The position numbers were made by a program, and so were the translations under genes. 64,000 nucleotides of DNA from Ficedula albicollis. Its lineage: Eukaryota > Chordata > Aves > Passeriformes > Muscicapidae. The stretch lies in assembly GCF_000247815.1 (NCBI RefSeq), contig NC_021685.1, forward strand, positions 18,019,972 through 18,083,971, read 5' to 3'. Positions 53,985-64,000 of the stretch are shown here, piece by piece. The notes under the pieces were generated by a model, which was given only the letters and a program-made list of their open reading frames with translations, was not told where the DNA came from and made no database searches. The first letter of the stretch is position 1. Each line of letters opens with the position of its first letter.

Positions 53985-55560
53985 GATCAAAGAGCTCTTT
54001 GTTGTCGTGGCAGGAGCGCTGCTCGGAGCGAGGCATTGCTGCCACGAACAGCTTGCAGCTCAGGGGGGATTCGCGGCCGCTCTGTGCCACCAGCCCGAGC
54101 CAAAGCCTCAGCAGGTGCAGCACCGCCTCCGCCTGCCCCCAGCCTGCCCAGCCACCTGAGCGGCTCCTGATGGCACACGGAGGCCAGGGCAGCTTTTCTC
54201 ATTCTCGCTTCACAAATCTGGGCACCGGGAAATCCAAACTTCCCTCGGCTTTCGCAGCAACAAAGAGCCCTCGCCAGCAGCTCGGGTCGCACCGCGGAGC
54301 GAAGCCTCCGGGACGGAAAAGTTCCTCTGTTTGCAAAGATCAGGACACGAATGCAGCTGTTGTTAGCTAAGCTTAGGTTAAAACACTTCCCCTCCTCCTG
54401 CAATCAGGAGCTCTCTGGGTGAGCGAGTGTGCTGCAAATAACAGCAAAGCCCAAAGGCCAGCGGCGCCTTGTGCCAGCCCAGGAACGCCGGCTCGGCTCG
54501 GCTCGGCTCGGCTCGGCTCGGCTCGGCTCGGCTCGGCTCGGCTCGGCTCGGCTCGGCTCGGCTCGGCTCGGCTCGGCTCGGCTCGGCTCGGCTCGGCTCG
54601 GCTCGGCTCGGCTCGGCTCGGCTCGGCTCGGCTCGGCTCGGCTCGGCTCGGCTCGGCTCGGCTCGGCTCGGCTCGGCTCGGCTCGGCTCGGCTCGGCTCG
54701 GCTCGGCTCGGCTCGGCTCGGCTCGGCTCGGCTCGGCTCGGCTCGGCTCGGCTCGGCTCGGCTCGGCTCGGCTCGGCTCGGCTCGGCTCGGCTCGGCTCG
54801 GCTCGGCTCGGCTCGGCTCGGCTCGGCTCGGCTCGGCTCGGCTCGGCTCGGCTCGGCTCGGCTCGGCTCGGCTCGGCTCGGCTCGGCTCGGCTCGGCTCG
54901 GCTCGGCTCGGCTCGGCTCGGCTCGGCTCGGCTCGGCTCGGCTCGGCTCGGCTCGGCTCGGCTCGGCTCGGCTCGGCTCGGCTCGGCTCGGCTCGGCTCG
55001 GCTCGGCTCGGCTCGGCTCTCATCAGCGCCTCTCTGCAGCTCAGCCCCGGCGCTGACACCAGCCCCGAGCCGCGGAGAGCGTCTCCCCCTGCCAGGGGGA
55101 GGGAGGCAAGCCCCCGCCTCCCAGAAATCCCCGAGCAGCGAAAGCTACCACTCCAGCGAAAGGTTTCCAAGAGTGCACCCGGGCTTTTACAAGGAAAACC
55201 GCTGAAAAGGGGCCCGTCCTGCACGCATCCTGCTCTCCTCCTCCGCAGACAGACGGACAGATAGACAGAGGGGTCCCCAAGCACCGGCACCCCACCGTGC
55301 TGGGTTCCATGCCAGCCGCAGGTGCGAGGGATACCCACTGATCTCAGCAACCATTTCAAAGGGCTGCTGAAAATTCCCTGGACACTGAGGCTGCTAGATT
55401 CGCCCCCTGCATTACACAGAGGAAATCCCACCCTGTGTCTCCTCAGTTTCACAGCAGCGGCAGCAGGGAAGGTTTGGGTTTCCAGGCGCAGCACGGCTCA
55501 GCAGTGCCCTGAGCTGCTCCTGAAGGACGCCCAGCTAAGCACCCCGGGCTGGTGGCCCGA
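53985..55560. promoter_or_regulatory. CpG-rich domain around the pentanucleotide (possible CpG island)
   Basis: Besides the array itself, both flanks contain many CpG (GGAGCGCTGCTCGGAGCGAG, TTCGCGGCCGCTCTG, GGTCGCACCGCGGAGCG to the left; GAGCCGCGGAGAGCGTCTCC to the right). This exceeds the surrounding sequence. It could be a CpG island and possibly an internal promoter, but I see no exon or TSS signature, and array-driven CpG may mislead. Confidence 0.35.
54490..55019. repeat. Pure GGCTC pentanucleotide array, about 106 units
   Basis: 530 bases of uninterrupted GGCTC (equally GCTCG/CTCGG). One CpG per unit gives about 106 CpG in half a kilobase. The reverse strand, the sense strand of FGF18, reads CGAGC. 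Five-base periodicity cycles frames, giving Ala-Arg-Leu-Gly-Ser (plus) and Ala-Glu-Pro-Ser-Arg (minus) frames of 190-370 codons that are artefacts of the repeat. The immediate flanks are also GC-rich. Confidence 0.96.
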
Positions 55561-57239
55561 GCACCACTGGTAACCCCTGGCAGCCCCAGAGCTGCTCCCC
55601 CAGCAGTGCTCAGCCACGTGTGGCTTTCAGGACGTTCCCCCTGCAGCTCTGCACAAGCTCAGATCAAAGTCAGAGGGGCGATGCTCGGAGCCTCCTCCAG
55701 ACTCGCTCCACATGGCTTGGAAAATCCCAGGTGTAAGGAGGCATTACAGGAGCCGTGTTGGTGTCACAGCTTTTAGCACTGCCCCGCTCCCCCGTGACAC
55801 GCACACACCTTCCAAAGGCAGGTCAGAAAACCCCACGGGGAGGGGAGCACAGCTGGCAGAACCTGCTCACAACCTGAGCCATGCCCCCTGCACTTTATGG
55901 GCATTATCGGGACAGATCCCTCAGCAGCATCCTGATGCTCAGCATCCAGGATTTATGACAAGGCATCCTGACCACAGAGACACCTCTTGACCCAAATGCA
56001 CATTCCTGCTCCTAGAGCGGGCTGTAAATCAGGGAAGCCGCATCCATAACTGCCAAGAGTCACTCAGCCTCATGCACGTTTCCTCCAGCTCCCTGCCCTC
56101 TGAACCTGCGCAATCCTCCGAGGAAAATACTTAGGAGCCATGATGGGCAGTTCAATAAAAGTGTCTGCCGGCACAGCGGAGAGGTTAATTATGTATACAG
56201 GACATGTAAGTGCACTCACGAGGCAGCGAGTAACACAAAACCTCGCGGAGGAGATGCTCCCTGCAGGGCACGTCTCCCTCCTGAGGCCCCGTTCCACAGC
56301 AGCCCCCCCACGCTGGGAACACCCCACCCCTCCCAAAAACAGCAAAAAAGGGCACGGTCCTGCATGGCTCAGGACATCCAGGCTTGGCAGAGCCCTGTGC
56401 CCGTCTGTGCCAGACACAAGGTGCAGGAACCAAGGAAGAGAAGAATTTAAACTTTTTCTTTCCTTCTACCTTTCATTCCAAAATTCCCCTATTGCCTCGC
56501 ATTGCCCTGGGAGAGCTCTCTGTCACAGGACAGACAGGAGGACACAGATGAAAGGAGTGTCTGTAGGCTGGGCCAGGCAAGGCTGGGGTCACACCGGGAC
56601 AGGACTCCTCACCTGCTCCTCCGTCCCTGCCACGGCTCCTGCCAGCACTGCAGCAGGGTGGCCACGGCCAGAATCAGGGCAAACAGGTGTCTTCACGTGG
56701 AAAGATGCAGCTAGGAATGTCTGTCAAGCAAAGGTGCATCAGAGTATGCGTGTACTTACTGTTAATGAGGAGAAATATCAACCGCTTTTTAAATGAACTT
56801 CATTAAACCAATGGAAAATTTAGGAAACTTAAGTCAAAACTGCAGGTTTCCTGGAGCAGGAAGCTACTGCTCTTCAGGAGATCTGAATGCCCAGGCAGAT
56901 TTCAGGTGTGATACCTGAGCAGACCCACGGCATCTCCCGTTACCTGCACCCCCCAGGTGCAGTTCCACGGAGCTGGGAGGGGCTGCCCGTGGGAAGGGAT
57001 GGGAAGGTGTTTTTACCCTCTGTACAAAGCAGAAGCTGCTGCTGAAGGGCTCTCCTGGGCTCTGCTGGGAGCTCTTTTCCAGCAGTTGTTTCCAGCCTCC
57101 ACAGGCCAGTCCTGCCCTTTCTGTAAAAGCCATGTAAGAGCAGCATTCTGTTCCATGCAGGCTTTAATTCAATTTATCACTGTAGCAAGGGGGGGGTCAC
57201 TCACTCCTCTCCCCGGCAACAAGTGTCAGGACGAGGGGA

Positions 57240-57435
57240 CAGAGACTCAGGCCTGAGGGAGCTTCAGGATGGACATCGGGGGAATTTGTTAAACGAGGGA
57301 AGGGGCTGCCCATGCAGATGGAGTCCCCAGCCCTGGAGGTGCCCAAGGAGGCGGCACTGAGTGCCCTGGGCTGGGCACAAGGTGGGCATTGGCCACCTTG
57401 GACTCCATGGGCTGGGAGGGCTTTCCAGCCTCAGT
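57240..57435 (+). mobile_element. CR1 LINE 3' fragment
   Basis: Phrases in CR1 3'-end order as I recall it: GGACATCGGGGGAATTTG, CCTGGAGGTGCCCAAGGAGG, GGCACTGAGTGCCCTGGGCT, ACAAGGTGGGCATTGGCCAC, TTGGACTCCATGGGCTGGGA, GGGCTTTCCAGCCTCAGTGA and TCCTGTGG. Sense on plus, moderately diverged, truncated on the 5' side. Confidence 0.75.
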
Positions 57436-58574
57436 GATCCTGTGGTAGAGAGAGCTGTGCCACTAGAGGAAAGGTTTTCTTTAAAAATTGTTTAACACAC
57501 CAGGTGTAGATGATGAGGGGAGCAGGATGACGAGACTAGAACAGTTGCTGACCTCATAGCAAGTCCTGGGCCTGTCCCAGATTTATTCATATTAAGCAAA
57601 CATGCAAACTGATAATAATTTCAAACAAATGCAATCTCATCCAGCCAAGATTCCAGTAGTGACACAACTTTCCCTGGGGCAAGCTTAAATGGGGGGCATT
57701 TAGAGCCAAGAAAGGTCATTGCTTGTATGCAGGATGGCATTACTTCATGACTTTGTATTACTAAGAAAAGAGAGAAATCCATCATCAAATCAAGTGCCAT
57801 CCATAAAAAATGATCATCCAGGTTCGTTCCAGCCTGTGAGTGACCAGCTTCCATCCCTATGCAACAAATGCAAGGCTTGAGACTTGTCCTCCCTCAGGAG
57901 AACTTTGTATCTTTGGGTATCCACAAGACAAGGAAAGAGAATCTCAAGAACAAAAATGCATTTAAGCAGGGTCTACTTTTCTTTGACCTTAAATATAGCT
58001 CTGTAGCTGCCATATCAGACAGACTCTATTTTGCTACTGTTGGAGCACAGGTTTTATTCTCCGCTGCAAAAACAGCCTCTGTTTTCTCACCTCCCCTCCA
58101 AAACCAAGCTTCAAGCCAAGGAGAAACAGTCCTTGAGGAGCAGGAGTGCCCTGAACGTGATCTCAGCTGCACCCATTTGAGAGGGACAAGGCTGCACTGC
58201 TCTGCTGCCTCTTGCAGTTAAATAAATACATCAGCGTGTTTGCTAAGCAGTGCCTAGAAGAAACACCACCCTCATCTTGAGGCATGCTCAAGACCAACAA
58301 CAAATTGCACTTAGGAAATGAGATGCTCTGAGGAAGGCAATTAAATCCAACCTGATAAGTGTCAGCACAAGATGCATTCAGCAGCACACCCTCTCCACCC
58401 AGACGAGGCATGGCCAGAGCTCAGGGATCCCCATCAGCAATTTTAATTAACGTTAAACCTTAGGGAACTGCAATAGTCCAACAGGACACACAGCTGCAGC
58501 CACCACGAAGCACAGGGGACAGGAGGTCAGCAGCTTTACGGTGACACTTGCTTCCTGAACACAGCAAGGATTAA

Positions 58575-58722
58575 ATTAAATTATCACACAGCTTTCAAGA
58601 AGATGGTTTTTTTCCCTGGGAGGGGATGGACATCTTCCAGCCATGGGAATTAAATTATCACACAGCTTTCAAGAAGATGGGTTTTTTCCCTGGGAGGGGA
58701 TAGACATCTTCCAGCCATGGGG
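58575..58722. repeat. 74-bp tandem duplication
   Basis: A unit starting ATTAAATTATCACACAGC at 58575 repeats at 58649, with minor changes in the T run and GGATGG/GATAGA. Confidence 0.9.
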
Positions 58723-59089
58723 TAAGGAAAAGATTCAGAGGTCAAGCTTACAAGCTTGGTCTGCAAGTGAACCTTGACTTCGCAAAGCTCAGTCTGAAGA
58801 GAACTGGGGCTTCTTAGAAACAGCCCAAGGAAACATGACATTTCCTAAAGAGGAATCACAATAAATCTGTAACTGTGTTCCTCAGCTCCCTGGTGAGCTG
58901 ACACAGCCAGGACACACAATGCTCACATCCCCAGCACAGACCTGCAAGTCCTTAGCATAAAAATAATATAATGCAGAATTTTATTTTTTTTTTTAATAGG
59001 ACCATTTGATTTATTTCAGAGCAATCACTTCAAGAATTACAGCTGTGCTGAGAAGCTTAAGTTAACTGGAGATTTCCACGTACAGCTAA

Positions 59090-59213
59090 AAGATGACTTC
59101 CTTGAATTTTGGTGCCCAAAACTGCCCCAGCATTGGAGGTAAGGCTGCCTTAAGATGACTTCCTTGAATTTTGGTGCCCAAAACTGCCCCAGCATTGGAG
59201 GTAAGGCTGCCTT
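59090..59213. repeat. 62-bp tandem duplication
   Basis: A unit starting AAGATGACTTCCTTGAATTT at 59090 repeats at 59152 with no visible difference. Confidence 0.92.
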
Positions 59214-61335
59214 AGCCCAGAGCAGAGCTGGACAATCCCTCCCTGGCCCCTGATGTCCCCAGCACAGGGATGTCCCTGCTGGCTCCAGGGCACTGCTGGC
59301 TCACATCCAACTGGCCACGGACCAGGAGCCCCGGGTCTCTTCCTGCAGCTTCTCTCAGTTTCTCAACCATGTCTGGGGTGTGAGAATGGAGGAGGGTGGT
59401 TTAGCTTCCACTTCCACTTTTAATTTCATGAGAATCTCAGCTTCTAAATTTTCAGAAAAATAATACAAATTTTTTTTCCCAGACATTGTAGGAAAAAAAG
59501 CCTGATCAGGTAAATGCAGAGGATTCTGATGGCCCAACCAAAATAAAAGTGGTTTTGTCATCTCACTGATTTTAAGACCTTTGCAATCCCACAGGCTCTG
59601 ATTCCAGATTTTTGGACACTTGAGATGGCTCTGGATTAGGTCTCCCCATCCAAAGCATGGCGATGTCCAAAGCTGCTTGGCTTCAGGGCCCAGTGCACGT
59701 GTTCATTCAGACGATTTAACAAAAACAAACTCCCAGGAAGACCCAGACTGCAGCTCCAAGCGCGAGCTGAGCGAGGCCCAGCAAAAGCCATGCCAAGCGT
59801 GGCTTCCACGTGAGACGCCAGGTCAGAGCAGTTTATGGCTGAGCACGTCCCAGAGAGACCCACACACGCGTGCTATTAAAGCTGACACCCCACCAACCCT
59901 GCCCATGTTTATGCTGCAAGTTCAGCATTCAGAAACTCTTAGGCTGTGCAAGCCTCTTTCAAGCCACTCGAATACTGCACAACTCCAGGAAAAATTCTGG
60001 ATAAGCATCAAACCCCAGTGCAACTCAGGGTTCTTCCCCAAATGCAAATGCTGTTCGGTGTGCTTTTAAACACACGAGCTGAGGAGGGCAAACACCTCCT
60101 GTACTGCACCAGAGCTCCCAGCTGCAGCCCCCAGGTGCCCCTGCCCTCCCCACACAGCTCCTGGCAGCTCTGCAGCACCCCTGGCACAGCGGGCACCAGG
60201 AGCTCTGCCTCTCAAATGCCCCACAGGGCTGGGATGTGTGGGGGGCACCAGCTCAGGGCTCGTCCCAGAGCGTCCTTTGCTCAGCCCCCAGCCCTGCACT
60301 GAGCAGCTGCTCCTCCACCTTGTCAAAGGCAGCTTTTCAGGAAAGCTCCACCTCCCTCTCAGCCAAAGCCAGCTGACAGAAACCTGCTCCAGGTACGGCA
60401 GAAAGGCTTTGGAGAAGCCCCTGGCGTCTCCCACCCGGGGGAGTCTCCTTCCCTGCAGAGGGAGGCTCCTGCTGAAGCCCCCACAGCTCCTCCCATGGGG
60501 CCAGGGCAGTTTTGGAGGCCAAGAGCACATTTACAGCCCACAGTGGGCACCTTCACTCTTTGATGCTGTCAGAGTTTTTTTAGCCAACTTTCCTGACTAA
60601 ACACACACATGCCTCAAGAAAACCCCTATTTTAAAGCTGCAATGTAAACAACCCCGAATTATTACTATCCCCCAAAGGCTACTGCTGGCAGGCATCAGTG
60701 ATAAAGCTCTGCCAGAGCAGTCTGGCATCCAGCAACAATTTGTTTGTTGTCCTGCAAAAATACAGAGAGCCTTGCCATATGGTATTAGCAACTTTCTGGT
60801 AACGTTAAGAAATATATTGGCTTGGAAAGCAGTTATCACACCAGCAGAAATGCTGTGTCTGAGAGGCAGGGCTCTGCTGCGAGTGGCACCAGCACAGTGG
60901 TGCTGGACAGGGCTGGGAGAGGCACTGCTGGCAGCACAGCCGTGCCACTCCTGTCCCCTGCACCACTGACATGCCCCTGGCACAGCTTTTCTTCAGGAGT
61001 GCCTGGGGACCAAAGCTCAGCAAAGCTCGGCTCACTGCCCATTGTGAGTGCTGGGAGGGCTCCAGTGCTGCAGTGTGGTGTCAGGGGACACCCAAATTAT
61101 CTGTCACCAGTCTGCAGCTCTGCCCCGGCCACCCAAAGCTTCCCACCCTTCACCAAACTGCTTTTCCCCTCTGCTCACATTCAGCTCAGAGAATGGAGGA
61201 ATAAAACCAAACTCATTAAAATGCTTTCACTAAAATAACGCCCCTATACTACAATGATTTTGGGAGTATGTGGGCACCAGATCACCGAGGATCTTTGAAA
61301 GAAGGTGGGAGTGTGAAATACCCTCCACCAGCACT

Positions 61336-61590
61336 GAGCAGAGACTGCCTCATCCCATGGGGGGATGCCAGGGAACCACAGGGGACTCCTGGAGACAGGG
61401 TGGGGGTCAGGGGGTGCTCTGAGCAGAGACTGCCTCATCCCATGGGGGGATGCCAGGGAACCACAGGGGATTCCTGGAGACAGGGTGGGGGTCAGGGGGT
61501 GCTCTGAGCAGAGACTGCCTCATCCCATGGGGGGATGCCAGGGAACCACAGGGGATTCCCAGAGACAGGGTGGGGGTCAGGGGGTGCTCT
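61336..61590. repeat. 85-bp tandem repeat, three copies
   Basis: Units start GAGCAGAGACTGCCTCATCC at 61336, 61421 and 61506. Differences are limited to GGGGACTCCTGG/GGGGATTCCTGG/GGGGATTCCCAG. The frames that cross it are not supported as genes. Confidence 0.93.
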
Positions 61591-62319
61591 GCTCTGCTCC
61601 CCACGCTGCAGCCATCACCCCTGGCTGTGCCCAAAGGAGGGGCAGGCTCTGGCCATGCTTTGGTGGCTCAGGCTTCACCCAGACTCCTGACTGGAAATGC
61701 TGTCCTGCCAGAGGCCGGGCCAGGGCAGGGAAAGGCAATCCCTGCGTCTCCAGAGAGCTGGGTGTGCTGCAAGGACAGGCTGAGCACAGCAGGGCCCCAG
61801 GAGCCGCTGGAGCCCAGCTCAGGTGAGAGCCACTAGGTGAGAGCTCAGCCCAGGCTGCTCCTTGCCCTGGAGACTTCAAAGCCTCACCCTTGCCAGCCCT
61901 CAGCAAACACGGCATCCCCACTCTGCCCACGGCCTTATCTCAGTGCACGAGATAAGAGGAGCTGAGAGAGAGAGAGAAACCACAGAAGGACCCCCAGGAG
62001 AACCAGTTAGAAGCTCGAGAGCTCCTCCAAAGAGACCACCAGCTCCTCTTTGCCTCCAGCACTGAATTACTGCCCATACTCAGAGCTGTTGTGTTCCAGA
62101 TGCCTTGTCACCTTGTCACAAGTGGACAAGTCTCATCTCCCTGGAAGAACTGCACCTTTGAGCCCCCTTGCCCCCATGTTTTTAAGAAGCCTGAGATAAA
62201 TAAACAGGTTTAACAGATTTTTTAAAAAGACAAAAAGGTATCTCAGAAAAGCAGATGGCATTCTTGTAATGAATTTTCATATTTTCATCTGTCTCATTAT
62301 AGAATGATTCCACCATAGA

Positions 62320-62538
62320 GCCTGGAGAAAGAGGGCTCTAGGAAGAACTTATGGCAGCCTTTCAGCATTTAAAAAAGGTTAAAGAAAGATGGGGACAAAC
62401 CTTTTAGCAGGACCTGTTGCAATAGGAGTAATGGGTTTAAGTAAAAGAAGATAAATTTATACTAGATATAAAGAGGAAATTCTTTACTTTGAGGGCTCTG
62501 GCACAGGGTGCCCAGAGCAGCTGTGGCTGGCCCTGGGT

Positions 62539-62577
<39 letters not shown>

Positions 62578-62690
62578 ATTGGGGCTGGAGCAGCCTGGGA
62601 CAGTGGGGGGTGTCCCTGCCATGGCAGGGGGGGAATGGGATGAGCTCTAAGGTCCCTTCCAACCCAAAAACTTCTGTGATTTTATAATAA
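62320..62690 (+). mobile_element. CR1 LINE 3' end interrupted by poly-C
   Basis: Plus strand in CR1 order: TAGATATAAAGAGGAAATTC, TTTACTTTGAGGG, CTGGCACAGGGTGCCCAGAG, CAGCTGTGGCTGGCCC, then the poly-C, then ATTGGGGCTGGAGCAGCCTG, GGTGTCCCTGCCATGGCAGG, GATGAGCTCTAAGGTCCCTT, CCAACCC and TTCTGTGATT. From memory an intact CR1 has about 35-40 bases (ATCCCTGG...AAGGCCAGG...TGGAC) between CTGGCCCTGG and ATTGGGGCTGG. Here a C run of nearly that length takes their place. Confidence 0.85.
62540..62577. repeat. 38-base pure poly-C run inside CR1
   Basis: It sits where the CR1 phrase around AAGGCCAGG...TGGAC is expected. The 38-base length roughly matches the missing segment. Confidence 0.9.
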
Positions 62691-62913
62691 AGTTCAGTGG
62701 TCCAGAGAAAACATCAGGAAGACCAGACAACTCAGGACCTACAATTTTTATGCAGCACCAAAAACCCACAGGCAAAGAAATATATGGGAAGAAGTAAAAA
62801 GAAATAAAAATCAAACGTTTCTTGGGCCCTCCTCAAAACGACACCAAGGATCCACCAAAAACACAGTCTAGTTTGTTCTGTGGTGCTGCTCACCTGCCCC
62901 AGAGGAGTCGCTG

Positions 62914-63285
62914 CTGTTCAGCACATCCCTGGCGGGTTGTGCAGAGCAGCAGAGTGTCAGTGAGCACAGCAGCTGCTGGCTGCAACACACACACACACAT
63001 ACACACACCTGAGAGAGGCCAGACCCAGGGGCTCAGGGCTCCTGAGCAGGCTCCATCAGAGGGCTCTGCTGGGCAATTATCAGAAGATCACACACACACA
63101 CACACACACACACACTGTTCAGCACATCCCTGGCGGGTTGTGCAGAGCAGCAGAGTGTCAGTGAGCACAGCAGCTGCTGGCTGCAACACACACACACACA
63201 CACACCTGAGAGAGGCCAGACCCAGGGGCTCAGGGCTCCTGAGCAGGCTCCATCAGAGGGCTCTGCTGGGCAATTATCAGAAATA
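62914..63285. repeat. About 201-bp duplication with CA microsatellites
   Basis: A unit starting CTGTTCAGCACATCCCTGGC at 62914 repeats at 63115. Each copy contains a (CA)n tract of different length (62984-63007 with a T interruption, 63186-63205), and another (CA)n lies at the junction (63089-63114). Otherwise the copies look identical. Confidence 0.92.
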
Positions 63286-64000
63286 AAGGCACAAAGGCTG
63301 CTCCCCTCTCAGGGGGTTAATCTGCTCCCTGCAGCACAGCCCCACGGTGGGCAAAGCCCTGTCCGCTCTGCAGCTCCTGCGTCCGTCACCAGCTCCAGCT
63401 CCAGCTGAGAACAACAGCCTGCTCCTGACCTGGCGCTCCTGGGTGACTATGGGACACAAGGGGGGATAAATCCAAAGCAGGTTTTCGGCTGGGGGGGGGG
63501 TCCAAAACTGCAGAGCGAGGAAGGGAACAAAGGCAGATAACGTGGGCTGGGCCGGGCCGGGACCGTGCAGTGCAGGGCAAGAGGGAAGGAGCAGAGGAAA
63601 GGCCGGGCTGCCCCACGGCTCCTCTCCTGCCAATGGTCATAGCAGGACAACCAGGGACAATCACTCCTGAGCTTCATTTCCCTCCAGCCCAGACTGAGCT
63701 CCAGTATTTGTACAAGCCCAGGCGTGACTTTTATCTCATGTTTTCTTTGGGGTTTACCGACTGTTTAGAGCATTCAGGCTAAAAAGCATCCCCTCAAACT
63801 CTTGCCACAAAGAGAGCTGAAACCGTGACACTAATGAAAACCACACTCTGCTATCAAGAAGACACGCTATTGTTTTCTTTTGTTGCCGATGAGGAGCTGG
63901 TAATGTGGGCAGCAGGTCTGGAACATTCTCCTGCCCAGCACCACACTCCTTCCAGCCCAGGCTGCTCTGGGAACTTGTCACAGGCGGGGCCGGGAGGGCA
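63286..64000. other. Window end, no supported gene
   Basis: Mixed GC-rich sequence with a run of ten G near 63489-63500. No recognisable exon. Confidence 0.5.

Larger units (their letters stand above)
49861..64000 (-). other. FGF18: Presumed FGF18 intron upstream of the last exon (incomplete)
   Basis: Inferred, not seen directly: because the last FGF18 exon is on the minus strand and begins at 49810, the higher coordinates should be intron. I looked on the minus strand for the preceding exons (sequences coding for the tracts around YQLYSRTSGKH and FYLCMNRKGK) and found none, so this intron would exceed 14 kb or the missing exon lies outside the window. Contents I can name are the two- to four-copy duplications at 50601, 53359, 58575, 59090, 61336 and 62914, the GGCTC array at 54490-55019, and CR1 fragments at 57240 and 62320. 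The rest (for example 50700-53350, 55600-57200, 59220-61330) shows no gene or repeat I can support. Confidence 0.55.

Noticed and set aside
54490..55019. Telomeric or rDNA-related repeat
   Set aside because: The unit is GGCTC, not TTAGGG, and no rRNA sequence is near.
54373..55494. 373-codon Ala-Glu-Pro-Ser-Arg repeat protein
   Set aside because: A pure pentanucleotide is open in all frames; the flanking residues match no family.

Overview
This is a vertebrate nuclear window, most likely from a bird. Two things point there. First, one clear protein-coding exon on the minus strand (49544-49810) is the terminal exon of fibroblast growth factor 18 (FGF18). Second, the recognisable dispersed repeats are CR1 LINE 3' ends of the type common in birds and other sauropsids (31045-31500, 57240-57435, 62320-62690), plus two older CR1/L3-like fragments (5880-6250, 40260-40740). 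A songbird is a reasonable guess from the CR1 wording and the abundance of GC-rich minisatellites, but that is inference. I see no operons, bacterial genes, tRNA, rRNA or CRISPR.

Layout. Positions 1-49385 look like intergenic DNA on the 3' side of FGF18. It holds no exon I can support and is dominated by tandem repeats: a 14-bp array (558-840), a 295-bp perfect duplication (3719-4308), a 283/87-bp nested duplication (4952-5430), a 21-bp array (18341-19955), a GT-rich array (29118-30790), a 29-bp array (34126-35213), a 19-bp array (35800-37290), a 48-bp higher-order array (38350-39140), a 1091-bp near-identical duplication (41081-43259) and a TTC-rich duplication (43638-44095). From 49386 to 49810 lie the FGF18 3'UTR and last coding exon. 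From 49811 to 64000 is presumably the intron upstream of that exon. It carries a pure GGCTC pentanucleotide array of about 106 units (54490-55019), two CR1 copies and several small two- or three-copy duplications. The other FGF18 exons were not found and should lie beyond 64000.

The most striking feature is technical. Seven uninterrupted poly-C runs (1-102, 18466-19824, 29566-30662, 31365-31432, 36716-37239, 48858-49175, 62540-62577; 3506 bases in all) always show C on this strand. They sit inside other repeats, and in two CR1 copies they stand where ordinary CR1 sequence should be. They are best read as assembly or consensus artefacts replacing unresolved sequence. All long poly-Pro/poly-Gly reading frames come from them and are not genes.

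I did not find a new multi-gene biological system. The real candidates for follow-up are the CpG-dense intronic pentanucleotide, the duplicated block with an octamer motif and TCF-like site, and a few stretches that read like conserved non-coding elements.
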